Assembly: GCF_902498785.1 (NCBI RefSeq)
Contig: NZ_LR701494.1
Span: 929,022-993,021, forward strand
DNA from: Sphingomonas sp. EC-HK361
Lineage (GTDB): Bacteria > Pseudomonadota > Alphaproteobacteria > Sphingomonadales > Sphingomonadaceae
Direction of reading: 5' to 3'
Length of the DNA: 64,000 bases
Part shown: positions 18,784-27,407 of the stretch, piece by piece
How positions within the stretch are numbered: the stretch's first letter is position 1
How the letters are laid out: each line of letters opens with the position of its first letter
Notes under the pieces: model-generated
The model's database searches: none
What the model was told of the DNA's origin: nothing
Seen by the model: only the letters and a program-made list of their open reading frames with translations
Made by a program: the position numbers and the translations under genes

Positions 18784-20160
18784 TTACGGGCGAAGCGGTC
18801 CCCAGCCCGGATCGGAACCGTCGAGCGGCGTCGGAATCTTGCGCTCGTTGACGCCCGTCAGATCGACCGACCACAGGTCCGCACGCCCCGCATTGCCCTG
18901 CCCCTGGCGGAAGAACATGATGACCCGGCCGTTGGGGGACCAGCTCGGCCCTTCATCCTGCCAGGCGTTGGTCAGCAGCTTCTCGCCCCCGCCGGACGGC
19001 GACATCACCCCGATACGGAACGCACCCGAGATGCGGGTGAACGCGATGAGGTCACCCTTCGGGCTCCATACCGGCGTCGCATAGCGTCCGCCGCCGAAGC
19101 TGATCCGCTGCTGGTTCGACCCATCGGCATTCATCACATAGATCTGCTGCCCGCCCGAACGGTCGCTCTCGAACACGATACGGCTGCCGTCGGGCGAGTA
19201 GCTGCCGCCAGTATCGATTCCCGGCGAGGTCGTCAGCCGCTGCGGCGATCCGCCCGACGACGATACCCGGTAAATGTCTGTATTTCCGCCCACCGCCATC
19301 GAGAACAGAATATAACGTCCATCCGGCGAGAAGCGCGGCGCAAAGGTCAGGTTCGCGTTCGACACCACCAGCCGCTGCCGCCCCGATCCGATGTCATAGA
19401 CATAGATGGACGGCCGCTTGTTCACATAGCTCATATAGACGATCGACTGCTGATTGGGCGCGAACCGCGGCGTCAGCACGATCGACTGGCCGTTGGTCAG
19501 GAAGCGGTGATTGGCGCCGTCCTGATCCATGATCGCCAGCCGCTTGATGCGCCGGTTCTTCGGCCCGGTCTCGGAGACGTAGGCGACGCGGCTGTCGAAA
19601 TACGGCCCCTCGCCGGTCAGCCTTGTATAGACCATGTCCGCGCATTTGTGCGCCGCGCGGCGCCAGTCGGACGGTGGCACGACGAAGCCCTGCCGGGTCA
19701 ATTCGGTCTTTGCATAGACGTCGTACAGATAGCAGCCGACCGTCAGATTGCCGTCGCCGTTGGCGCGGATGAACCCCTGCACCAGCGCCTGCGCGCCCGA
19801 CGATCCCCAGAAGTCATAGGCCGGCGCCGTCACCTCGGGCATCGACACAGGGCGAAGCTGGCCGGGGTTCAGCGGCTTGAACAGCCCCGAATTGCGCAGG
19901 TCGTTGGTGATGATCTCGGCCAGCTGCCGGCCGAGCACGTCGGTCGATCCGGCGGGGGTGTTCACCACCGCCTGGGTCGGCATCGGCGGAATCGCGATCG
20001 GCGTCGGCGCGGCGATGCCGCCGGTGATATCGACCCGCAGCCGCTGCCCGCCCGCGTCCGCCGGCGGTGCCGGTTGCTGCGTGGGTGCGTCCTGCCCGAA
20101 GGCTGGCACGGCGCTCATCGCGGTCAGCGCGAGCAGCGAAGCGATCATCGTCCGGCGCAT
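18784..20160 (-). CDS. tolB: Tol-Pal system periplasmic protein TolB
   Basis: A 458-residue periplasmic protein. A Sec signal (MRRTMIASLLALTAMSAVPAFG) is followed by a Pro-rich stretch, the N-terminal domain (LAEIITNDLRNSGLFKPL) and a C-terminal six-bladed propeller with repeated blades of the type FAPRFSPDGRYILFSM, GGSYSPDGSRIVFESDRSGG and ATPVWSPKGDLIAFTRISG. TolB links Pal to the inner-membrane TolQRA complex during constriction of the outer membrane. It follows tolA by 17 bases. Confidence 0.97.
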   Translation of the reverse strand: MRRTMIASLLALTAMSAVPAFGQDAPTQQPAPPADAGGQRLRVDITGGIAAPTPIAIPPMPTQAVVNTPAGSTDVLGRQLAEIITNDLRNSGLFKPLNPGQLRPVSMPEVTAPAYDFWGSSGAQALVQGFIRANGDGNLTVGCYLYDVYAKTELTRQGFVVPPSDWRRAAHKCADMVYTRLTGEGPYFDSRVAYVSETGPKNRRIKRLAIMDQDGANHRFLTNGQSIVLTPRFAPNQQSIVYMSYVNKRPSIYVYDIGSGRQRLVVSNANLTFAPRFSPDGRYILFSMAVGGNTDIYRVSSSGGSPQRLTTSPGIDTGGSYSPDGSRIVFESDRSGGQQIYVMNADGSNQQRISFGGGRYATPVWSPKGDLIAFTRISGAFRIGVMSPSGGGEKLLTNAWQDEGPSWSPNGRVIMFFRQGQGNAGRADLWSVDLTGVNERKIPTPLDGSDPGWGPLRP

Positions 20161-20177
20161 CTCTCTCTCCCGTACTT

Positions 20178-21074
20178 TTACCCGAGCTGCCTCGGGATGA
20201 ATCCCATGTCGAAATCGGCCCAGCCGCCGTCATACAGTTCGGGCGGCAGACCCTTGAGCGGCGAACAGCGCAGCACCGCGCGGCGGCTGAGCTCACCCAT
20301 CTGCTTGGCATAGCCGCGATTGTCGTCGTTGACGCCTTCCTGTTCGGACACCGTCGCCGCCGCAATCGATCCGTCGCGCTTGAACTGGAGCCGCAGCACC
20401 GTCGTGATATCCATAGCCGACGTGCCACCGAGCGATCCGAGATCGTAGCACGGCTGGACCTGCCGCCGGATCAGCCCCGCAATGCTCGCGATGTCGCGCG
20501 CGCCGACCTTGGCCGCGCGCGGCGTCTGCGTCCGGCTCTTCGACGGCTGGTCCGAAATTCCTTTCAGGAAATCCGCCCCCAGCCGCGATCCGCGGGGCTT
20601 GGCAGCGGTCGCGGTCGGCGACTTCCCCGTTGCCTTGGCAGGCGTGGGCTGCGATTTCGCCGCTGGCGCGGGCTTCGCGGCCTGTTTCGTCGGCGCAGGC
20701 TTGGGCGGCGCCGGTTGCGGCTTGGGTTTCGGCGGCGCGGGCTTCGCGACCTCCGCCGGCTTCGGTTTGGGTTGGGGTTGCGGTTCAGCCGGCTTGGGCA
20801 GCGGCGGGGTCGGCTCGGGCGGCGCCTCGACCGGAGCCGGCGGCGCGGCCTCCTCGGGCTTGCCCTGCTCCGGCGCCACGGACTGCGCCGGCGCCTCGGT
20901 CGATTGCGGCGCCTCCGCCTCCATCGCCACGTCGTCGGACAGCGTGACCTCGATCGGCGTCGCCTTCAGCTTCAACGGGTTGGGCGTCGCGAGGAAGCCG
21001 ACCGACAGCAGCCCGAACAGGACGACATGCCCTGCGAGCGCCACGCCCAGCCCGATCTTCTCGCTACGCTCCAT
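20178..21074 (-). CDS. tolA: TolA-like cell-envelope linker protein
   Basis: A 298-residue protein with one N-terminal membrane helix (IGLGVALAGHVVLFGLLSVGFL), a long Pro/Ala/Lys-rich arm (repeats such as PPKPKPQPAPPKPAPTKQAAKP) and a C-terminal globular domain (VQPCYDLGSLGGTSAMDITTVLRLQFKRDGSIAAATV). That layout is TolA: it spans the periplasm and carries force from TolQR to TolB/Pal. ATG 21074 overlaps the tolR stop; a GTG three bases before is possible. Confidence 0.92.
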   Translation of the reverse strand: MERSEKIGLGVALAGHVVLFGLLSVGFLATPNPLKLKATPIEVTLSDDVAMEAEAPQSTEAPAQSVAPEQGKPEEAAPPAPVEAPPEPTPPLPKPAEPQPQPKPKPAEVAKPAPPKPKPQPAPPKPAPTKQAAKPAPAAKSQPTPAKATGKSPTATAAKPRGSRLGADFLKGISDQPSKSRTQTPRAAKVGARDIASIAGLIRRQVQPCYDLGSLGGTSAMDITTVLRLQFKRDGSIAAATVSEQEGVNDDNRGYAKQMGELSRRAVLRCSPLKGLPPELYDGGWADFDMGFIPRQLG

Positions 21075-21514
21075 CACTTGGTGCCTTCGTCGCCCACCGT
21101 CACCAGCGACACACGGTTGAGCCCGGCGCGATTGAGCTCGCCCATCACTCGCATGACGCGCCCGTAATCGAGCGCGCGGTCGGCGCGCAGGAACACCTGT
21201 GGCGGCTGATCCGGCGTGCCCTGTGCGGCGATACCCTCAAGACGCGACGGCAGATCGCTCTCGGCGATCTCTTCCTTGTCGAGGAAGATCTTGCCCTGCG
21301 CATCGAGCGAGATCTGCGTCGGCTTCTTGTCCTGATCGAGCGGCTTGGCGCGGCTGTCGGGCAGCTGGATCGGCACCCCCGCGGTCAGCAGCGGCGCGGT
21401 GACCATGAAGATGATGAGCAGCACCAGCATCACGTCGACGAGCGGCGTGACGTTGATATCCGCCATCGGCGCGCGGCGGCCTCGACCCCGCTGCGAGGGG
21501 AGGTTCATGGCCAT
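21074..21514 (-). CDS. tolR: Tol-Pal system protein TolR (ExbD family)
   Basis: A 146-residue inner-membrane protein of the ExbD/TolR family. The membrane helix DINVTPLVDVMLVLLIIFMVTAPLL holds the conserved Asp that takes part in proton flow with TolQ, and the periplasmic domain follows (ISLDAQGKIFLDKEEI, QVFLRADRALDYGRVMRVM). I chose ATG 21514; its ribosome-binding site GGAGG belongs to the end of the palindromic repeat inserted between tolQ and tolR. The frame upstream of that is translated repeat. Confidence 0.95.
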   Translation of the reverse strand: MAMNLPSQRGRGRRAPMADINVTPLVDVMLVLLIIFMVTAPLLTAGVPIQLPDSRAKPLDQDKKPTQISLDAQGKIFLDKEEIAESDLPSRLEGIAAQGTPDQPPQVFLRADRALDYGRVMRVMGELNRAGLNRVSLVTVGDEGTK

Positions 21515-21520
21515 CTCAAA

Positions 21521-21655
21521 TCCTCCCCAAGCTCGCTTGGGGAAGGGGACCGCCGGCAAAGCCGGTGGTGGAGGGGCCGACGGCGAAGCCGGCGCTGCGC
21601 GCCGCCCCTCCACCAGCCTGCGGCTGGTCCCCCTCCCCATCTTCGATGGGAAGGG
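21521..21655. repeat. Long GGGGAGGGGGACC-type palindromic element D, between tolQ and tolR
   Basis: About 135 bp: CCTCCCCAAGCTCGCTTGGG at one end and CCCTCCCCATCTTCGATGGG at the other, with inner arms GGGGACCGCCGGCAAAGCC and CCAGCCTGCGGCTGGTCCCC. It separates two genes of one operon and supplies the tolR ribosome-binding site. Confidence 0.88.
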
Positions 21656-21670
21656 CTTGTAGCGCGCCTC

Positions 21671-22357
21671 TCACGCGTCCAGTTCCCGACTGAGCGTCGC
21701 ATGAAACCCATCCGCAAACCGGTTCAGCCTTGCCTCGATCCGATTGATCCCGTGCGAAAACCGGTTGTATGCGATCACCGCCGGAATCGCCGCGAACAGC
21801 CCGATCGCCGTCGCGAACAGCGCCTCGGCGATCCCAGGCGCCACCACCGCGAGCGAGGTGTTTTGCTGGCTAGCGATGCTCGTGAAGCTGCGCATGATGC
21901 CCCACACCGTGCCGAACAGCCCGACGAACGGCGCGACCGAACCGACCGTCGCCAGGATATTCAGCCGATCCGAAATCCGGTCGATCTCGCTCGCGACCGC
22001 CGCGCCCATGCTCGTCGCCAGCCGCTCGCGCGTGCCGCCGCGATCGATCGACTTGCCCGCGGTCGATCGCCGCCATTCGTTGACGCCCGCCGCGAACACC
22101 TTCGCGCTCGGCAGCTTGCTGTCCTGATGTACGCGGTAGAAGGCATCGACGTCGTCGGCCTTCCAGAAATCGGTCTCGAACCGCTCCATCGCCTTGCGCG
22201 TCCGCCCGGTCTTTGCCCAGAAGCTGACGATGATCGCCCAGGTCCAGATACTGGCGAGCAGCAGCCCGATCATCACCCCCTTCACGACCCAGTCGGCCTG
22301 GATGAACAGCGCGATCGGCGACAGCGTCGCCGCGTCGGTATTGAAGAACGGGTTCAT
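21671..22357 (-). CDS. tolQ: Tol-Pal system protein TolQ
   Basis: A 228-residue inner-membrane protein of the MotA/TolQ/ExbB proton-channel family. Three membrane segments are visible: LFIQADWVVKGVMIGLLLASIWTWAII, then LATVGSVAPFVGLFGTVWGIMRSF and GIAEALFATAIGLFAAIPAVIAYN. It powers TolA with the proton gradient. Its ATG overlaps the ybgC stop as ATGA. TolR follows after a 156-bp gap that is almost entirely the palindromic element D. Confidence 0.96.
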   Translation of the reverse strand: MNPFFNTDAATLSPIALFIQADWVVKGVMIGLLLASIWTWAIIVSFWAKTGRTRKAMERFETDFWKADDVDAFYRVHQDSKLPSAKVFAAGVNEWRRSTAGKSIDRGGTRERLATSMGAAVASEIDRISDRLNILATVGSVAPFVGLFGTVWGIMRSFTSIASQQNTSLAVVAPGIAEALFATAIGLFAAIPAVIAYNRFSHGINRIEARLNRFADGFHATLSRELDA

Positions 22358-22824
22358 GGGTCTGGCTGATCCCCCAAGGATACGAGACGGTTGTAGATGG
22401 CGAGCCACGCCGCCGGCTGACGCCGCGGGCGCCCGCCGGGCGTGACGAAGGCGGCGGTCACCTCCGCGGAGGCAAGCTTCTGCGCGCCCCGCATGACTCT
22501 CTGCTGAATGACGACGCTCGCCGCCCTGACCTGCGTCAATCGCGATACGACGATCAACGCGTCATCCAGTCGGGCGGGCGCATGGTATCGGATCGCGAGG
22601 TCCGCGACCGCATAAGCCCCCTCGCCAGCCTCATGCGCGGCGCGCTGATCGATGCCCGCGACCCGCAGCATGTCCGACCGCGCGCGCTCCATGAAGCGCA
22701 GATAGTTTGCGTGATAAACGACGCCCGAGAGATCGGTATCCTCGAAATACACGCGGAGCGCGAAGCGGTGCTCGGTGCCTTCGAAGCGGCCCGAACAAGG
22801 CTGGTCTTGCGCAACATCGGTCAT
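22354..22824 (-). CDS. ybgC: YbgC-type acyl-CoA thioesterase of the tol-pal cluster
   Basis: A 156-residue hot-dog-fold thioesterase. The catalytic block VYFEDTDLSGVVYHANYLRFMERARSDML is the 4-hydroxybenzoyl-CoA thioesterase/YbgC signature, with the active Asp in EDTD and the conserved HANYL. YbgC cleaves short or medium acyl-CoA or acyl-ACP and usually heads the tol operon, as here. The start at 22824 gives a normal length; the open frame upstream has no similarity. Confidence 0.94.
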   Translation of the reverse strand: MTDVAQDQPCSGRFEGTEHRFALRVYFEDTDLSGVVYHANYLRFMERARSDMLRVAGIDQRAAHEAGEGAYAVADLAIRYHAPARLDDALIVVSRLTQVRAASVVIQQRVMRGAQKLASAEVTAAFVTPGGRPRRQPAAWLAIYNRLVSLGDQPDP

Positions 22825-22996
22825 CGACGCGGCTGTTAACCCAACCACCCCGCAGAGGGAACCCGCCCTGCCGCTATGTGTGTCGGAAGCAGACCGCGGC
22901 ATGACACGCAGGCGGCTTCCGCCCCCAATCTTGGCCGGCCCCGTAATTTTGTTCGCTCCCTGATTGCGGACGTTCACGCTGGCAGTATGGTCGGGC

Positions 22997-23455
22997 ATGG
23001 GCGAAAACCGGCGACGTCTTGATGAGCTGTTGCGGCGGCGACGTCGCGCGGGCCTCGTGCCAAGGGCTGTTAAAGCATGGGCAGCGCTAGGTGTGGCAGC
23101 GTCTCCGCTTTCGGCTGACCGTCAAGCGGCGCTCATAGCTCGTTTGCGCGCGTCCAGCCTTCGGCGATCCGGCGTATTGTCCGAAGCCTCCGGCAGGCCG
23201 CTCTCCGACGACATTGATGATTTCGCCGAACCAAACGATCTGCTGATTGTCATCGGCTGGGATGTCGATGAAGAGCCTGCCGTCCTCCTGCCCGCCGAAG
23301 CCGTCAGCCGGTTTGTAACCGATCTCAGCTCGCTCTATCCTGATGGCTTCGTACTGCTCGATCAGCCCACAACCGAGGCCCTCGTTATCGATTTCGACGA
23401 GGATAGTCCTTCGGCTGTTTACTTGGATCGGGTGCCCCTGCCGTCAGAGGAATAA
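22997..23455 (+). CDS. Unrecognised 152-residue cytoplasmic protein
   Basis: The N-terminal third is strongly basic and helical (RRRLDELLRRRRRAGLVPRAVKAW). The C-terminal part is acidic and strand-rich (NDLLIVIGWDVDEEPAVLLPAEAVSRFV, EALVIDFDEDSPSAVYLDRVPLP). I do not recognise a family. The acidic second half resembles small immunity or inhibitor proteins only in general appearance. The codon use is less C-rich than in neighbours, and the gene stands alone between the divergent tol operon and a convergent lipoprotein gene. A TTG at 22964 in the same frame is an alternative start. Confidence 0.6.
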   Translation: MGENRRRLDELLRRRRRAGLVPRAVKAWAALGVAASPLSADRQAALIARLRASSLRRSGVLSEASGRPLSDDIDDFAEPNDLLIVIGWDVDEEPAVLLPAEAVSRFVTDLSSLYPDGFVLLDQPTTEALVIDFDEDSPSAVYLDRVPLPSEE

Positions 23456-23534
23456 GGGCGGCTTGGCATCAATGGCGTCCCGATAGCCGCCCTTCGGCTT
23501 TCCCCCACCCTCAAACATGGCTCAAAGCAATGGA

Positions 23535-24272
23535 TCAATCGCCCAGATTGGACAGGTCGATCTCCAGCCGCGGGGCCGCCTTCGGCTCCGCCACCACCGT
23601 CGCAGGCGTCGCAACAGTCGCGATCACCGGCTGCATCCGCGGCGCCATCGCCATCTGCTGCACCGGCATCTGCGCCGTCCGCCAGGCGTCATACGCGCGG
23701 TAGAAATCGGTGAATGGCCGGTCGAGCGACGCGAGGTGCTGGCTGGCGAACGTCGCAAACGCGGCCGGCTCGACCGTCGCGACCTCACCGAGCGTTTGTG
23801 CCGCCGCCGCACAGAAGCGGTCCCGCACGAAACTCTGCGAGAAATAATTGTAGAGTCGCGTCATCGCGTCGTCATAGCGATCCTGCCAGTCGCCCCCACC
23901 AGCGCGGTATTCCGCCGCCAGTGCCGTCTGCGCGCTCGCGAGCGCCGTCTTCTGCGCGGTCAGCATCGCGTTGTAGCGATCGACCAGCCCCGCATCCTCC
24001 GGCCGCCGGCACGCCAGCGCCGCGACGTTCAGCGCCGCGCGCAGATGCCAGGTCGCCGCCGCCGCGCTGAGCGCTCGGTTCGGCGTCTGATAGCTGCCGT
24101 CCGCCAGCATCGCGGGGATCGCCATCCCCGGATAGCCGCCCTCCGGCATCGCCGCGCGCACCGGCGGCGCCATCATCACCGGCGGCGGCGTCACCGCGAT
24201 CTTCGGCTGCGAGGCGCACCCCGCCAGCGCGATCGTCGCGGCGGCGGCAATGAGAGGACGAATGCGGACCAT
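23535..24272 (-). CDS. Uncharacterised lipoprotein
   Basis: A 245-residue protein with a clear lipoprotein signal ending at Cys19 (IALAGC). After a Pro/Met-rich linker it is mostly helical (AAATWHLRAALNVAALACRRPEDAGLVDRYNAML, QKTALASAQTALAAEY, FSQSFVRDRFCAAAAQTLGEVA). Two to three conserved cysteines may pair. No known domain comes to mind. It is a single gene, convergent with the unknown gene before it. Confidence 0.75.
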   Translation of the reverse strand: MVRIRPLIAAAATIALAGCASQPKIAVTPPPVMMAPPVRAAMPEGGYPGMAIPAMLADGSYQTPNRALSAAAATWHLRAALNVAALACRRPEDAGLVDRYNAMLTAQKTALASAQTALAAEYRAGGGDWQDRYDDAMTRLYNYFSQSFVRDRFCAAAAQTLGEVATVEPAAFATFASQHLASLDRPFTDFYRAYDAWRTAQMPVQQMAMAPRMQPVIATVATPATVVAEPKAAPRLEIDLSNLGD

Positions 24273-24348
24273 GACCAGCTCCCTCGGATCGCATCATCGC
24301 GACCCGCTTTATGAAGGGAAAGCTGGACTCAAATGGTTAACGAAGCGT

Positions 24349-24969
24349 TTACGATTCTCGCTCGGCCGTGCCTCTGCGGCCGCGCGGCGGATAGATCGTC
24401 TCGCCGGCCGCGCACATCGCGACGAACTTTACCACGCGCGCGGCCCGGGTCTCGGCGCGTTTCGCCTCCGCAACCCGGTGCAGAATCGCGTAGCGATTGG
24501 CGCCGTCCAGCGCATCGAAGAACGCCCGCGCACCCGGCGAGGCGTCCAGCGCTTCGGCCAGGTCGTCCGGCACCGCCGCGGTGGATTGCGGCGCATAGGC
24601 CGCGTCCCACCGGCCGTCCGCTTGCGCCGCCGCGATTTCCCGCGCGCCGCGATCGGCGACCCGCCCCTCGGCGATCAGCGCGATCGCCCGCGTGCGGTTC
24701 TTCTCGGACCACCGGCTGCGGGCTTTGCGCGGGGTGAAGCGGATCAGCCACCACGCATCGTCATAGGCATCGAGCTGCCCGTCGATCCAGCCGTGGATCA
24801 GCGCCCCGTCGATCGCCTGCGCCCTCGTCAGTGCCGACGCCACGTTGCCTTTCTTCGCCAGCTTGAGCCACAGGCCCGCCGCCCCCTCGCCCTGCCCCGC
24901 AAGCCATGCCTCCCAAGCGTCCGCATCGGGAAAGCCGACGATCGGCAACCCGGCGCGCGTCTCGCTCAC
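24349..24969 (-). CDS. YdeI/OmpD-associated (bacteriocin-protection-like) protein
   Basis: A 206-residue cytoplasmic protein of the YdeI family. Matching blocks are LPIVGFPDADAWEAWLAGQ, GLWLKLAKKGN, AIDGALIHGWIDGQLDAYDDAWWLIRFTPRKARSRWSEKN and the C-terminal ALDASPGARAFFDALDGANRYAILHRVAEAKRAETRAARVVKFV. Members have been linked to peptide resistance, but the biochemical role is not known. The start is GTG 24969, overlapping the stop of the nitronate monooxygenase gene as GTGA, so the two are co-translated. Confidence 0.85.
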   Translation of the reverse strand: MSETRAGLPIVGFPDADAWEAWLAGQGEGAAGLWLKLAKKGNVASALTRAQAIDGALIHGWIDGQLDAYDDAWWLIRFTPRKARSRWSEKNRTRAIALIAEGRVADRGAREIAAAQADGRWDAAYAPQSTAAVPDDLAEALDASPGARAFFDALDGANRYAILHRVAEAKRAETRAARVVKFVAMCAAGETIYPPRGRRGTAERES

Positions 24970-25985
24970 GCCGCGCGCGCCTTCAGCGCGTCGGCCGCCT
25001 CCGCCATCAGAGCCGCGATGATATCGGCGAGCGGCTCTTCCTTCGTCACCATGCCGACCGACTGCCCAGCCATCACCGATCCATGCTCGACATCGCCATC
25101 GATCACCGCACGGCGCAGCGCCCCCGCCCAATAATGCTCGATCTGCAACTGCGCCTCGCCCATCGCGAGCGCCCCCTCGTCGAGCAACTGCGCGACCTCG
25201 CGCTGTTTGGCGGTGAATAGCTCGCCCGCCGCGTTCTTCAGCGCGCGCACCGGAATGACCGGCAACCGCGGGTCGATCTGCACCGACGCGGTCGCATCAC
25301 GCGCCGAGGCCCGGATGAACGCCTTCTTGAAGTTCGGATGCGCGATGCACTCGGTCGCACAGACGAAGCGCGTGCCGAGCTGCACCCCTGCCGCGCCCAT
25401 GTCGAGATACCCCGCGATCGCCTCGCCCCGCCCGATCCCGCCGGCCACGAACACCGGCACCTGTTCGGCGAGGTCCGGCAGCATCTCCTGCGCCAGCACG
25501 CTCGTCGAAACCGGGCCGATATGCCCGCCCGCCTCCATCCCCTCGATCACCAGCGCATCGACGCCTGACCGGATCAGCTTCTTCGCCAGCGCGAGCGTCG
25601 GCGCGAAGCACACGACCTTCGCCCCCGACTCCTTGATCGCCTCCAGCGACCCCTTGGGCGGCAACCCGCCCGCCAGCACGACATGCCCGACCCGATGCTT
25701 CGCGCACACCGCGATCAGCTCGAACAACTGCGGATGCATCGTGATCAGGTTCACGCCGAACGGCCGCTCTGTCAGCGCCTTCGTCCCCGCGATCTCCGCA
25801 TCGAGCAGCTCCGGCGACATCGCCCCGCACGCGATCACCCCGAACCCGCCAGCGTTCGACATCGCAGACACGAGGTTCCGCTCGGAAACCCAAGACATCG
25901 CCCCCGCCATGATCGCGACCTCGGACCCCAGAAACGCCGCCCCGCGCGCCATCCGGCGCTGGAGCCGCTCCGTGCCAACGCTCAT
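24966..25985 (-). CDS. Nitronate monooxygenase family FMN enzyme
   Basis: A 339-residue TIM-barrel flavoprotein of the nitronate monooxygenase/2-nitropropane dioxygenase family. Typical blocks are IMAGAMSWVSERNLVSAMSNAGGFGVIACGAM, FGVNLITMHP, VEGMEAGGHIGPVSTSVLAQEM, VAGGIGRGEAIAGYLDMGAAGVQLGTRFVCATEC. It would oxidise alkyl nitronates, though many relatives are uncharacterised or linked to enoyl reductase FabK. It leads a two-gene operon with the YdeI-like gene. A diverged palindromic repeat lies just upstream. Confidence 0.88.
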   Translation of the reverse strand: MSVGTERLQRRMARGAAFLGSEVAIMAGAMSWVSERNLVSAMSNAGGFGVIACGAMSPELLDAEIAGTKALTERPFGVNLITMHPQLFELIAVCAKHRVGHVVLAGGLPPKGSLEAIKESGAKVVCFAPTLALAKKLIRSGVDALVIEGMEAGGHIGPVSTSVLAQEMLPDLAEQVPVFVAGGIGRGEAIAGYLDMGAAGVQLGTRFVCATECIAHPNFKKAFIRASARDATASVQIDPRLPVIPVRALKNAAGELFTAKQREVAQLLDEGALAMGEAQLQIEHYWAGALRRAVIDGDVEHGSVMAGQSVGMVTKEEPLADIIAALMAEAADALKARAA

Positions 25986-26000
25986 CTAAATCCCTCCGTT

Positions 26001-26067
26001 CGTTTCGAGCATAGTCGAGAAACGCCGCTAGGCGCTCCGGCCACGTTTCTCGACTGCGCTAGAAACG
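26001..26067. repeat. Palindromic repeat (TTTCGAGCATAGTCGAGAAA type)
   Basis: CGTTTCGAGCATAGTCGAGA (left) and CGTTTCTCGACTGCGCTAGA (right) form an imperfect 24-bp inverted repeat around a short hairpin. It occupies the gap between the aspartate kinase stop and the nitronate monooxygenase start, and is related to the GAGCGAAGTCGA repeats elsewhere in the window. Confidence 0.8.
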
Positions 26068-26082
26068 ACCTGGCGAAGGCGC

Positions 26083-27354
26083 TCACGCCGCCTCCTCCGC
26101 ATCCAGCCCGTAAGCCGTATGCAGCACCCGCACCGCCAGCTCCGTCTCGTCCTCGTGGATCAGCACGCTCACCTTGATCTCGCTGGTCGAGATGGCGAGG
26201 ATATTGATCCCGCGCGCGCCAAGCGTCGTGAACATCGTCGACGCCACGCCCGCATGGCTGCGCATTCCCACGCCGACGACCGAGATCTTCGCCACCCGCG
26301 TATCGTGCACCAGCTCCGCAAAGCCGATCGCCGCCCGCGCCTGGTTGAGCGCCTCGATCGACCGCGCGAGGTCCGCCGCGGGCACCGTGAACGTCACGTC
26401 GGTCGAGCCGGGCCGCCCCGCGCTCTGGTGCGCGATGTTCTGGATGATCATGTCGACGTTGATGTTCGCCGCGGCCAGCGGCTCGAAGATCGCGGCGACC
26501 GCGCCCGGCTGGTCGGGCACGCTCGTCAGCGTGATCTTCGCCTCGTTCTTGTCGTGCGCGATGCCGGTGATGAGCTGGCGTTCCATATCGTCGATTTCCT
26601 CTTCCCCAACGATCATCGTGCCGGGCAATGTGTCCGCCATCGGCGCATCGTCGCCGGTGAAGGACGAGAGCACCTGCACGCGGACCTTTTCCTTCATCGC
26701 CAGCCCGACCGAGCGCGTCTGGAGCACCTTCGCCCCAACGCTCGCCAGTTCCAGCATCTCCTCATACGTCACCTGCCGCAGCTTGCGCGCGCGCGGCACG
26801 ATGCGCGGGTCGGTCGTATAGACGCCGTCCACATCGGTATAGATGTCGCACCGGTCCGCCTGCATCGCCGCCGCCATCGCCACCGCCGAGGTATCCGAAC
26901 CGCCCCGCCCCAGCGTCGTCACGCGCTCCCCCGCCGCAACCCCCTGAAACCCCGGGATCACCGCGACTTCCCCGCGCGCCATGCTCGCCCGCAGCGAAGC
27001 CGTATCGATATCCGCGATCCGTGCCGAGGCATGGCCGTCGGACGTGCGGATCGGCAACTGCCATCCCAGCCACGACCGCGCCGGCACGCCCGCCGCCTGC
27101 AGCGCGATGGCCAACAGCCCGCTCGTCACCTGCTCGCCGGCCGAGACCACCACGTCATATTCGCGCGCATCGTATAGCGAGGAGGCCTCGCGGCAGAACC
27201 CTACCAGCCGGTCGGTCTCCCCCGCCATTGCCGAGACGACCACCGCGACCTCGTTGCCCGCCTCCACCTCGCGCTTCACCCGTGCGGCGACGCTGCGGAT
27301 GCGCTCGATACCGGCCATCGACGTGCCGCCGAACTTCATCACGATCCGCGCCAT
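26083..27354 (-). CDS. lysC: Aspartate kinase
   Basis: A 423-residue enzyme that phosphorylates aspartate, the first step toward lysine, threonine, methionine and diaminopimelate. The kinase domain starts MARIVMKFGGTSMAG and holds GRGGSDTSAVAMAAAM and CDIYTDVDGVYTTDPR. Two ACT domains follow (ITLTSVPDQPGAVAAIFEPLAAANINVDMI and ISVVGVGMRSHAGVASTMFTTLGARGINI), the usual site of feedback control by lysine and threonine. GAGGAA precedes the chosen start. The gene diverges from ubiG with a 53-bp gap. Confidence 0.97.
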   Translation of the reverse strand: MARIVMKFGGTSMAGIERIRSVAARVKREVEAGNEVAVVVSAMAGETDRLVGFCREASSLYDAREYDVVVSAGEQVTSGLLAIALQAAGVPARSWLGWQLPIRTSDGHASARIADIDTASLRASMARGEVAVIPGFQGVAAGERVTTLGRGGSDTSAVAMAAAMQADRCDIYTDVDGVYTTDPRIVPRARKLRQVTYEEMLELASVGAKVLQTRSVGLAMKEKVRVQVLSSFTGDDAPMADTLPGTMIVGEEEIDDMERQLITGIAHDKNEAKITLTSVPDQPGAVAAIFEPLAAANINVDMIIQNIAHQSAGRPGSTDVTFTVPAADLARSIEALNQARAAIGFAELVHDTRVAKISVVGVGMRSHAGVASTMFTTLGARGINILAISTSEIKVSVLIHEDETELAVRVLHTAYGLDAEEAA

Positions 27355-27407
27355 GTCCGGTTGCCATTCCTCTTGGGGGAAAACGGCCGTCCTGATAGGT
27401 AGCGCGC

